Shown here: in pieces, positions 42,239-50,364 of the stretch | Position numbering within the stretch: the first letter of the stretch is position 1 | How the letters are laid out: every line of letters starts with the position of its first letter | From: Bacteroidota bacterium | Lineage (GTDB): Bacteria > Bacteroidota > Bacteroidia > Chitinophagales > Chitinophagaceae | Reading direction: 5' to 3' | DNA: 55,786 nucleotides | Assembly: GCA_018267545.1 (NCBI GenBank) | Contig: JAFDYG010000500.1 | Span: 1-55,786 of the forward strand | Program-made: the position numbers and the translations under genes | The notes under the pieces: generated by a model | Databases searched by the model: none | What the model was told of the DNA's origin: nothing | What the model saw: only the letters and a program-made list of their open reading frames with translations

Positions 42239-42261
42239 CGAACGGACTCGTATGTCGTTCG
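42239..42261 (+). terminator. Inverted repeat after the PQQ dehydrogenase gene
   Basis: ACGAACG and CGTTCGT are separated by 9 bases, 11 bp after the stop codon. There is no T-run, so this is a weak terminator candidate. Confidence 0.35.
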
Positions 42262-42366
42262 TTGCGTTTGCGGACAGTTTGTTGTGCGGCTTATGCGCAA
42301 GAAGCTGTGTTTCAGCGGGTCAATTTTTGGCATGTGTTGTAGGGCGTTTCCTGCAAACTGTCAAAT

Positions 42367-42705
42367 ATGAAAAGCACCTTTATCTCCTTGTGCGTGGCCC
42401 TCGTCTTTGCGGCCTGCACGTCAGTAGCTCCTTTACAATCGATGGAAACCAGTATCAGGATTCGGGTAGAGTGCCGGGATGACCCGAGCACGCGCCGGAT
42501 GGTCACTATGCTGCTTAAGCAGGCGAGGGCCAGGGATATTACCGAGCAGGCGGATATTCACTTTATGGTTATCGAGGCTTCTTATTATGAGGCGGACAAT
42601 TCGATGCGGAAATTGCAGGGTATTGTCGACCAACTAACGCAGTCGGCTGGGGTCGTGAAGGCGGACATGCAATGGAATCCGGGCGTAGTCAAACAAAATC
42701 GGTAA
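42367..42705 (+). CDS. Small lipoprotein of unknown function
   Basis: The 112-residue protein has a lipobox (ALVFAACTS) and a small alpha/beta-looking domain (SIRIRVECRDDPSTRRMV, EQADIHFMVIEASYYE). I recognise no family. It sits 21 bp upstream of the dienelactone-hydrolase-like gene, which suggests co-transcription. Confidence 0.7.
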   Translation: MKSTFISLCVALVFAACTSVAPLQSMETSIRIRVECRDDPSTRRMVTMLLKQARARDITEQADIHFMVIEASYYEADNSMRKLQGIVDQLTQSAGVVKADMQWNPGVVKQNR

Positions 42706-42726
42706 ATTGGAGGAAATTTTATAGCG

Positions 42727-43563
42727 ATGAATTTTATGAAACTGTTAGGGAGCAGCCTGGTTGTGGCTTCCCTGGTCACTGCTTGTAATAATGAGCCGAA
42801 GCAAGAGTCTACGGCCCCGATTGCGGATTCTACGGCTGCGATGAAGGAGGAGACGCTTTCGTTTACGGCGGATTCGGCTTCTTTGCGTGCTTTTGTGGTG
42901 TATGACGATTCGGTGAAGGGTAAGCGTCCGGCGGTGTTGGTGATACCGGAGTGGTGGGGGTTGAACGACTATCCGAAGATGCGGGCGAGGGAGCTGGCAA
43001 AGCTGGGTTATGTGGCGATGGCTTTGGATGTATATGGGGATGGGAAGATTGCGGACAATCCGGATAGCGCCAAGGCGTATGCTATGCCGTTCTATATGCA
43101 CCCGGAGAAGGCGAAGGCGAGGATCGATGCCGCCATTGCCAAGATTAAATCTTATGATAATGTCGACTCCTCCAAGATTGGTGCGATCGGATATTGTTTT
43201 GGCGGCGGGGTATTGATCAATACGGCCCGGCTGGGAGATGACCTGAAGGGGATTGTCAGCTTTCACGGCAGTCTGCTCGCGACGCCGGCGAAAAAGGATT
43301 TACTGCGGACCAGGCTGCTGGTATTGCATGGGAATGACGACAAGTTCGTTCTGCCGGCGGAAGTAGCTAAGTTCAAGAAGCAGATGGACTCTATCGGAGC
43401 TTCGTATACGTTTATAGGTTACGATAGCGCTACGCATGCGTTTACGAATCCGGCGTCAACGGCGACGGGGCAGAAGTTCAAGATGCCGATCGCTTATAAT
43501 GCGAAGGCAGACTCGGCTTCCTGGGATGCGATGAAGGGATTTTTTATCGACTTATTTAAATAA
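42727..43563 (+). CDS. Dienelactone-hydrolase-family lipoprotein
   Basis: This 278-residue protein starts with a lipobox signal (SLVVASLVTACNN) and then shows the DLH fold: PAVLVIPEWWGLNDYPKMRA, ALDVYGDGKIADN and nucleophile Cys157 in GYCFGGGV, with LLVLHGNDDKFV for the acid and SATHAFTNP for the histidine. The Cys-Asp-His triad is complete. Related enzymes open lactones; export to the envelope is unusual for classical members, so the substrate is unknown. Its 3' end overlaps the response regulator gene by 12 bp, tail to tail. Confidence 0.85.
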   Translation: MNFMKLLGSSLVVASLVTACNNEPKQESTAPIADSTAAMKEETLSFTADSASLRAFVVYDDSVKGKRPAVLVIPEWWGLNDYPKMRARELAKLGYVAMALDVYGDGKIADNPDSAKAYAMPFYMHPEKAKARIDAAIAKIKSYDNVDSSKIGAIGYCFGGGVLINTARLGDDLKGIVSFHGSLLATPAKKDLLRTRLLVLHGNDDKFVLPAEVAKFKKQMDSIGASYTFIGYDSATHAFTNPASTATGQKFKMPIAYNAKADSASWDAMKGFFIDLFK

Positions 43564-44157
43564 GCTGCCGTTCTCGGCTACCCATTTGAGCAGAGCGTTG
43601 TTTTCGTCGCGCAGGTCGAGCTTGCGGCAGATGGCGTGGCGGTGGTTTTTGATGGTATAGCGGCTGAGGTGGAGGGTGTCGGCTATCTCGATGGTGGTTT
43701 TCTTCTCGCGGATCAGCTGGAGGATGCGGAGCTCGGTTTCGCTGAAGAGGGTATTGGGCTGGAGGAAGGCCTTACCGGTATGGTTGGTGCCCTGGAGGCG
43801 GCTGATGACCAGCTGTACGCCGGCGAATAGCTGCATTTCGTCGATGGGCTTGATGATGTAGTTGGCGGGGTGGACGGTGGCGGCTTGTTCGATGATGGAT
43901 CGGGTCTGATAGGAAGTGATGAAGATCACTTCGAAGGCATAGCGGCGGCGGAGGTCGCTTGCGAGGTGGATGCCGGTCAGATCTTCCTCCAGGTGGATGT
44001 CACAAAGCAGGAGGTGGGGGAGCATTTCGGCCATGGCCGTTTTGACTTCTGCGGACGACACGGCGATTCGGGTCGTGCATTCGAAGTTGGCTTGGAGCTG
44101 CCGTTCGATGAACCGGGCGATGATGATTTCGTCTTCTATGATCAATATTCTTATCAT
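43552..44157 (-). CDS. Response regulator with LuxR-type HTH
   Basis: This 201-residue protein has an N-terminal receiver domain (ILIIEDE; phosphoacceptor D53 in LLLCDIHLEED; FITSYQT; IIKPIDE) and a C-terminal LuxR helix-turn-helix (ETELRILQLIREKKTTIEIA, SRYTIKNHRHAICRKL). It starts 5 bp after the stop codon of the histidine kinase gene, so the two form a two-component operon. Targets may be neighbouring genes. Confidence 0.9.
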   Translation of the reverse strand: MIRILIIEDEIIIARFIERQLQANFECTTRIAVSSAEVKTAMAEMLPHLLLCDIHLEEDLTGIHLASDLRRRYAFEVIFITSYQTRSIIEQAATVHPANYIIKPIDEMQLFAGVQLVISRLQGTNHTGKAFLQPNTLFSETELRILQLIREKKTTIEIADTLHLSRYTIKNHRHAICRKLDLRDENNALLKWVAENGSLFK

Positions 44158-44162
44158 TCTAA

Positions 44163-46127
44163 TCAGACAGGGATCGTGAAGGAATAGCTGAGACCTTTGT
44201 CCTTGGTGACTGTCATGTTTCCGTTCATCTGCCGGGTCAGGTCTTTGATGAGGGGGATCCCCATCGTAAACTTGCCGTTAGCTTCAGCATCCTTTAAGCC
44301 ATTGCCGTTATCCGAATAAACGAATTGCAGCAGGTGGTCGTTTACGCTGACTGCTTCCACACAGATACAGGGATCGGGGTGGTCATGGAAGGCGTGCTTA
44401 AAGGTGTTGGTAAACAGTTCGGAGAGGATAAGGCCGAAGGACAATGTATGTTTATCGCTCAGCTGGATGCCGGCGGGAATGTTCTGGACGATGCGTGTCT
44501 TTTCTTTGGTGTCGTAGATCTTCTGCAGGTGGGTGGCTAGCTCGCCGATGAACTCGCAGAGGCCTACGCTTCGTCCTCCTTCGAAATTAAACAATTTTTG
44601 GTTGACGAGCATCATGGCCCTGATCTTGCCGATATTGCCCTGCAGGATTTCCCGGGAAAGGCCATCTTTGACGATGGGGAGCTGGAGGCTGAGCAGGCTA
44701 TAGAGGAGCTGGAGGTTGTTTTTTACCCGGTGATTCAGCTCGTTGATCAGGGTTTCGATCTTGGTATTGCGTTCTGCGAGGAGGTGCTTTTGTTTCAGCA
44801 GCCGCTTATTCGATACACGGAGCTCTTCGGTCCTGTCTTCCACCTTTCGTTCGAGTATAATATTCTGATTTTGCTGGAGCTGGTTCAGCTCTTTTAGGGC
44901 AGCCTGCTTGTCTACTTCGTGCTGCCGCATTTCTTCTTTAAGTCCGGTCGAGAAGAGCAGGAAGATGCTTAAAATGGCCACGTCACCGATGAACGGGGCG
45001 ATGGCGAGGGACTTCTCGTGCAGGAACAGGGAGTTGACGGCGATAAAGAACCCGCACAGGCCGATGATGAGCAGACCGTAGGCCAGGTAGCGCTGGGCGT
45101 GGCCGAGCCGGTGCCAGCAGGTAATCAGGGCGGCGGCGATCGAGGCCGTCATCAGTGGGTTGGAAGCCAGGTGGAGGTTATTGGTAAGGTTGTAATTCCC
45201 GGTTGTATAGTCGATAATAAAGGTTGCAATGGAGGAGAGGACCAGGAAGCTGGGGATCCATCTCAGCCAGCGGTGGAGCCGGGGGAAATCCGTTTTCAGC
45301 CGCCAGGAGTCTCTCAATAATAAATAAAGACCCAGCATTCCGATATCGACGAAATGGATGTTGAACATCCATCCGGCGGGTGGGTTTTCGGGAAGAAACC
45401 AATCGATGAAATAGCCGGATGAGCTGATGACGTAGAGACCGACTCCGCTTATAAATAGCAGCAGCCATAGATAAAGGCGGGAGCGGGTGACGGCAAGGGA
45501 AAGCAGGGTATAGAGGAAAAAGATACAGACGGCTCCCTGGAGGGCGGCGTCGAACGCTTCTTTGACCCGGAGATTGCGATAGTACACCCGTTTGGTTTGC
45601 AGGGTGAAGTCGAAGACGGGCTGATAGTGCTTGGTATGGTGTACCTGCAGGAGCAGGGTATAATTTTGGGAAGGCTGAAGGGGAAGATAGGCGTATGTAC
45701 GGCCGTCGGATTCGTCGATTGCACTTTTCTCCCGGAAGACGCCGGCTTGTTTATGGGTGAGGAGGGAATCTCCCTGGTATAAATAGATGTCTACATAGGT
45801 AAGGGCGGTGAAGGAGATCACACGTCCGGGGTCGGACTTGGAGTCGCCGGTTTTGAGCTCGGTCTTCAACCAATAATAGCTGGTGGGATTTCCTTTTTGA
45901 AGGGAGTCGAGAGGGACCAGGGCATCGGGGTGACGGAGTATATCCGTGGCCGATAAAGACCCTTTCCGGTCTTCGAGAACAGAAAAATGCTTTTGCAGCA
46001 TTATTCGCTGACCAGTCAGCAGCGGTGTTGGGGTTGTTACGGGTGTATCGGCTCGGGCGTTGTTAAATAAGCAAAAAACCAGTGCCAACAGGCCCAGGGG
46101 TCTAAATTTGGATATAGGACGCGACAT
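44163..46127 (-). CDS. 7TMR-DISM sensor histidine kinase (HisKA_2 type)
   Basis: From ATG 46127 the 654-residue protein has a signal segment (LGLLALVFCLFNNARA) and an extracellular 7TMR-DISM sensor domain (SYYWLKTELKTGD, TYAYLPLQPSQNYTLLLQV). Seven membrane helices follow at about residues 185-390, then a coiled coil (LKELNQLQQNQNIILERKVED), HisKA_2 (INELNHRVKNNLQLLYSLL) and an ATPase domain (LILSELFTNTFKHAF, YSDNGNGLKD). It probably senses an envelope ligand and signals to the adjacent LuxR-type regulator. A frame extending to 46217 was trimmed, because the added part is not signal-like. Confidence 0.87.
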   Translation of the reverse strand: MSRPISKFRPLGLLALVFCLFNNARADTPVTTPTPLLTGQRIMLQKHFSVLEDRKGSLSATDILRHPDALVPLDSLQKGNPTSYYWLKTELKTGDSKSDPGRVISFTALTYVDIYLYQGDSLLTHKQAGVFREKSAIDESDGRTYAYLPLQPSQNYTLLLQVHHTKHYQPVFDFTLQTKRVYYRNLRVKEAFDAALQGAVCIFFLYTLLSLAVTRSRLYLWLLLFISGVGLYVISSSGYFIDWFLPENPPAGWMFNIHFVDIGMLGLYLLLRDSWRLKTDFPRLHRWLRWIPSFLVLSSIATFIIDYTTGNYNLTNNLHLASNPLMTASIAAALITCWHRLGHAQRYLAYGLLIIGLCGFFIAVNSLFLHEKSLAIAPFIGDVAILSIFLLFSTGLKEEMRQHEVDKQAALKELNQLQQNQNIILERKVEDRTEELRVSNKRLLKQKHLLAERNTKIETLINELNHRVKNNLQLLYSLLSLQLPIVKDGLSREILQGNIGKIRAMMLVNQKLFNFEGGRSVGLCEFIGELATHLQKIYDTKEKTRIVQNIPAGIQLSDKHTLSFGLILSELFTNTFKHAFHDHPDPCICVEAVSVNDHLLQFVYSDNGNGLKDAEANGKFTMGIPLIKDLTRQMNGNMTVTKDKGLSYSFTIPV

Positions 46128-46199
46128 CCCACTAAAAATACAACAAAATCTAAGGGTTGTACGAGTAGAAATACGTAAAATTACCAATTTAGACCCTGG
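46094..46199 (-). promoter_or_regulatory. Inverted repeat bracketing the kinase start codon
   Basis: CCAGGGGTCTAAATTTGG (46094-46111, inside the first codons) is nearly complementary to CCAATTTAGACCCTGG (46184-46199, upstream). A palindrome AGACCC-TG-GGGTCT (46191-46204) overlaps the outer arm. In mRNA the leader could pair with early codons and hide the start. No gene is supported in 46128-46424. Confidence 0.4.
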
Positions 46200-46424
46200 G
46201 GTCTGGTTTAGAGTCAAGGGTATATTAATTTATAGCCAAGATAAAAGGTATTATTTAATTATGGAATATGAAATAGAATTAATGTGTAATGGGTAAGTGT
46301 AATACCTCATAGGGGTGTGTCGCATAGGAGTGATAACGGGATGGGGTATACGCCCGATTTAATGCAGAGATAATATCCCGCCTTTGCGCATTGACTAATT
46401 TGCCGTCTCTTAAATCATTGGGTC

Positions 46425-47831
46425 ATGAAGGCAATTGTTAGTACTGTTTTAGTGGGCAGCGGTATTTTCTTTCTCGCGGGCTGCTCTAAAAATTCCGATC
46501 AGCAGGTAGTCGTTTCCAATCAACAATTCAGTGCGGGCAGCTTCATTCAAAATGGGGACACGCTCAATTCCAAGAACGGTTCCAATGGCCGGTCGATCAA
46601 GGGTACGTTGAAGTCCGGTCAGACCTACTATCTGTCCAGCTTGTACGCAGATGCTACGATCAATACGGGGGACACCCTGGTCGTGCAAAGTGACGTAAAG
46701 GTTTTAGTCGTCGGCCCGAAGACGGGTGGGGGTGCGCTGGGTACACAGGAGCATTGTCCGGGTCTGGTAGTCAATGGTACGTTTCTTTGTTTGGGCACCA
46801 AGGATAAGCCCAACTGGTTTACGTTGGGGGACAATTCCCTGAAGTCGGACCCGGCCAGGGACCCGCAGGATCCGGGCACGGACCCTGCCTTTAAGGGATA
46901 TTGGGGCGGCATCCAGGGTGGCGCCGGTTCGGGGGATATCATCATCAAGTGGACGCATATCGAATATACGGGCGGGTTAGCTCCGACGGGTGCGCCTCGC
47001 GCAGGGTCTGCCCGGTATGGCATCCTGGTCTCGAATCCCAGCAGCAATTTCGTCCTGGAAGACAGCTGGATTTATGGTTCCAACAACGATATGGTTCGTC
47101 CGGCGGGCTGTAAGTATGAAATCTTCCGAAATACTTTCGAGAAGGTGGGTTTGACTGCGGGTGAGTGTGTGAACGTGAAGAGCGGCAGCATCGGCGACTG
47201 CGCTTATAACCTGGTCGTCGGCGGAACGGGTAATGCTTTCAAGTCGGCGAATACGGGCGGACTTTCTCCACAGAGCAGCATGTATTGCTACAATAATACC
47301 GTTATCACGTCGGGCTGGCGGCAGGCCAAGGCTGGCGAGGGCGGTTCTGTCGATTACGAGAGCATGGGGAAGGGGTTGGCGTATAATAACCTGCTGGTAG
47401 ACGTTGCCTATGGGGTTGGTATTCGCGGCGGGGCTTCGGCGGCGGATACGATCAATACCAAGTATGGATATACCTATAATTACGGCGACAATACGACGAT
47501 AACGGGACAGTTCTTACCGGTAGGTTTTATCACGGCGGCGCAGTCTTCGGATATCAACGGCGGGAATGGGACGACACCGGGGGCTAACAATCCCAAGTTT
47601 GTCAATTACGCTTTACCGTTGCCGGCTACGACAAACTATAGCGCTATGGATTTTGTGGGAAGCTATAATTTTCATCTGGGTTCCGGTTCGCCTGCGATTG
47701 GGAAAGGATATACCAGCTTTGCAGCCGCAGCGGTGGTGAAAAAGGATGCAATATTTGGTGTTACGGAAATCACGGCGCCGGGTAAGGATATCGGGGCTTA
47801 TCAGACGGATGGGACGGGTAATCAGCATTAA
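46425..47831 (+). CDS. Beta-helix lipoprotein, likely partner of the downstream TonB receptor
   Basis: The 468-residue protein has a lipobox (IFFLAGCSK) and repeated short strands typical of right-handed parallel beta helices (GTLKSGQTYYLSSLYADATI, NFVLEDSWIYGSNNDMV, SMYCYNNTVITSGW, GLAYNNLLVDVAYGVGI). The C-terminal end has HLGSGSPAIGKGY, seen in many beta-helix surface proteins. Its stop overlaps the receptor start by 23 bp, so the two proteins are made together and probably act as a surface binding/transport pair. The ligand is unknown. Confidence 0.8.
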   Translation: MKAIVSTVLVGSGIFFLAGCSKNSDQQVVVSNQQFSAGSFIQNGDTLNSKNGSNGRSIKGTLKSGQTYYLSSLYADATINTGDTLVVQSDVKVLVVGPKTGGGALGTQEHCPGLVVNGTFLCLGTKDKPNWFTLGDNSLKSDPARDPQDPGTDPAFKGYWGGIQGGAGSGDIIIKWTHIEYTGGLAPTGAPRAGSARYGILVSNPSSNFVLEDSWIYGSNNDMVRPAGCKYEIFRNTFEKVGLTAGECVNVKSGSIGDCAYNLVVGGTGNAFKSANTGGLSPQSSMYCYNNTVITSGWRQAKAGEGGSVDYESMGKGLAYNNLLVDVAYGVGIRGGASAADTINTKYGYTYNYGDNTTITGQFLPVGFITAAQSSDINGGNGTTPGANNPKFVNYALPLPATTNYSAMDFVGSYNFHLGSGSPAIGKGYTSFAAAAVVKKDAIFGVTEITAPGKDIGAYQTDGTGNQH

Positions 47832-50337
47832 TATTCTTTTGTTTTTCCTGCCTCTTGCGATGTGGGGGCAGGATAGCCTGCCGCAGGTGACGATCAAGGG
47901 GTATACCGACGGAGGGACGCTCCATGGGGCGATTCATCTGCAAAAAGCGGCGGGTTTGATTGTCGACATTGTTCCGGAGGAGTCGATACAGCGCAGCAGC
48001 GATCTGTCGATTGCGGATGTTACGCGTCGTGTCAACGGTCTTTCGGTTACGATGGATAATTCGGGCCAGTCGAGCCGGACGATTATCCGGGGGATGGATC
48101 CGAAGTACAACTATACGTTGATCGATGGGATCAAGATACCGAGTCCGGGGGACCGGAGCCGGTATGTCCCGTTGTCGATTTTTCCGGCCGACCTGGTACA
48201 GCGGGTGGAGGTCTACAAGAGTCTCACTGCGGACATGGAGGGAGATGCGATTGGCGGGGTGGTAAATATGGTCTTGCGGAATGCGCCGGAAAAGCCCTTT
48301 TTGAAAGCGCGGATGATGAGCGGCTACAATCAGACGTTTTTCGAAGGGTCTTACCTTGCTTTCAACCGCGGGGTAGTGCAGAAGAAGAGTCCTTATGAGC
48401 TGCATGGGCCGGGGTATTCGGCGACGGGGGCGGATTTTTCTTTGGATAATCTTTCGTTTCATCGTCTTCAGCCGACGCCTGACCTGGTCGGGAGTATTAC
48501 AGGGGGGAGGCGTTTTTGGGGGAATAGGCTGGGGGTATTGATTGCAGCGGACTATCAGCATATCAAGCGGGGGGCTTCGAATTTTTTTATTCCACCCAAT
48601 AGCGAGCCGCTGGTCAACAACGAGCCGGGACTTACCAATTATTACAACAACCAGTATTTTACTACGATTATCCGGGAGGGGCTGCATGCGCGGCTGGATT
48701 ATACGATCGATTCCCGCAATCATATCGGCTTGTATCAGCTTTACGCCAGTCAGCAGGACATAGAGAGCCGGCACCGGGTGGATACGAATCTGGACCAGGC
48801 GCGGACGATTCCGGGGACGGGTCGGATTACGATCTCGGACCGGTCGAGGGAGCACCTGCAGCATATTTATAATGCGAGCTTGCGGGGTGACCATCGGCTA
48901 TGGGGGAATTTTTCGATAAAGTGGATAGGGGCGTATTCGGTGGCTGAGGGGCTATATCCAGATTGGTCGGAGGTGTCGGCGGGAACGGCTCGATTGGAGG
49001 AGGCGAATGGGATGATTACGCAGAAGCCGTTATTGCTGGAGCCGATGACCAGGACCTGGTTAAGAAATAAAGAGCGGGATTTGTCGGGTTATGTTTATTT
49101 GGATTATCGATTATTGGTTGGGGCGCACGAGCTGCAGGTGGGCGCTGGGGGAATGTATCGGGATAAGCAGCGGGACAATTTCTACAACAATTATATCTTT
49201 CAGCCGCTCATTACGACTACGGAGGGGCAGCCGTTTGTCGACATCTATCATGCGCGGTGGACAAATGGGGGCGGGCCGCAGAATCCGTTGGGGACGGTTT
49301 CGAATCCGAATACGTATCATGCGCAGGAGCGGATCGGGACGGGGTATGTTTCGTTGCAGTGGAAGGGGCCGCGGACGGATTGGACGGCAGGGGTGCGGTG
49401 GGAAGGGACGAGGCAGAATTTCGTCTCTTCGGTAGATCCTACGGTGTCTTATGGTAAAGAGGGGGCGATAAAATATAATGATTTCCTGCCTTCGGTGCTG
49501 GTAAAGCATCGATTGAAGGATAATCAGATTTTTCGCGGATCCTGGTACCGGAGCCTTTCGCGGCCGGCTTTATACGACGTGACGTTTTATTCTATCGACT
49601 ATGAAGATTACAGGGAGGCGGGGAATCCTTTTCTTCGGCGGGCGAGGGCGGACAATTTGGATGTACGATATGAATGGTATCCGGGAGGATTGGATTTGGT
49701 GCAGGCGGGTGTTTTTTATAAATATATCCGGGACCCTTATGAACGGACGCTGCTGAATGTCAATGATGAGCTGTATCCGATCGCTTCACCGGGGCTTTCG
49801 TATACGCCGGCGGGAGAGCTGACGGCGCAGATGCGGAATGCGCAGTCGGCGCATGATTATGGGGTGGAGGTTTCTTTTACGAAGTATTTTGGGCGTTGGG
49901 GTGTGCAGGCAGAGTATACGTATACCTATTCGCATATTCGGCAGGCGATGAAGTTCAAGACCCGGGACGGTTCGGGGGATGTGGTGACGGTGACGAGGTA
50001 TGAAGATCGGCCATTGCAGGGACAGTCGCCGCATTTGGGGAACGTGAGTATATCGTATGGTGTGTCGGGGTGGAATTTTCGTGTGTCGGGGATTTATACG
50101 GGGAGGAGAATCTATTCGGTGTCGGGATGGTATGGGTTGGATTATTGGCAGCGGGGGTATTGGGTGATGGATGCGTCGGTAGAAAGAAAGATCGGGCAGC
50201 GTTGGAGGGTGTTTGCAAAGGCGAATAATATTTTCAATACGGTGACAACGGTAGAGCTGCGGGATAAGGGGGTGAGGGTTATGCGGCAGGTGGATAGGGA
50301 GGTGTATTATGCGGGGGTGCAATGGCAGGTATTGTAG
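47809..50337 (+). CDS. TonB-dependent receptor
   Basis: From ATG 47809 the 842-residue protein has a signal peptide (INILLFFLPLAMWGQ), a TonB-box-like QVTIKGY, and a plug with RTIIRGMDPKYNYTLIDG and RVEVYKSLTADMEGDAIGG. A large barrel follows with GSWYRSLSRPALYDVTFY and an aromatic end (YYAGVQWQVL). It belongs to the group of receptors without a carboxypeptidase-like N-terminal domain. Overlap with the beta-helix lipoprotein gene indicates coupled translation. An ATG at 47746 was rejected because it precedes the signal peptide by 21 residues. Confidence 0.9.
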   Translation: MGRVISINILLFFLPLAMWGQDSLPQVTIKGYTDGGTLHGAIHLQKAAGLIVDIVPEESIQRSSDLSIADVTRRVNGLSVTMDNSGQSSRTIIRGMDPKYNYTLIDGIKIPSPGDRSRYVPLSIFPADLVQRVEVYKSLTADMEGDAIGGVVNMVLRNAPEKPFLKARMMSGYNQTFFEGSYLAFNRGVVQKKSPYELHGPGYSATGADFSLDNLSFHRLQPTPDLVGSITGGRRFWGNRLGVLIAADYQHIKRGASNFFIPPNSEPLVNNEPGLTNYYNNQYFTTIIREGLHARLDYTIDSRNHIGLYQLYASQQDIESRHRVDTNLDQARTIPGTGRITISDRSREHLQHIYNASLRGDHRLWGNFSIKWIGAYSVAEGLYPDWSEVSAGTARLEEANGMITQKPLLLEPMTRTWLRNKERDLSGYVYLDYRLLVGAHELQVGAGGMYRDKQRDNFYNNYIFQPLITTTEGQPFVDIYHARWTNGGGPQNPLGTVSNPNTYHAQERIGTGYVSLQWKGPRTDWTAGVRWEGTRQNFVSSVDPTVSYGKEGAIKYNDFLPSVLVKHRLKDNQIFRGSWYRSLSRPALYDVTFYSIDYEDYREAGNPFLRRARADNLDVRYEWYPGGLDLVQAGVFYKYIRDPYERTLLNVNDELYPIASPGLSYTPAGELTAQMRNAQSAHDYGVEVSFTKYFGRWGVQAEYTYTYSHIRQAMKFKTRDGSGDVVTVTRYEDRPLQGQSPHLGNVSISYGVSGWNFRVSGIYTGRRIYSVSGWYGLDYWQRGYWVMDASVERKIGQRWRVFAKANNIFNTVTTVELRDKGVRVMRQVDREVYYAGVQWQVL

Positions 50338-50364
50338 GGGCATGGGAATTGCAAGTTCGCAGAT

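Noticed and set aside
41110-42333. 407-codon minus-strand frame opposite the PQQ dehydrogenase
   Set aside because: Arg/Pro/His-rich translation with no family features. The plus-strand gene has clear propeller and heme motifs.
47770-48894. 374-codon minus-strand frame opposite the TonB receptor
   Set aside because: Arg/Ile/Pro-rich shadow translation. The receptor frame is unambiguous.
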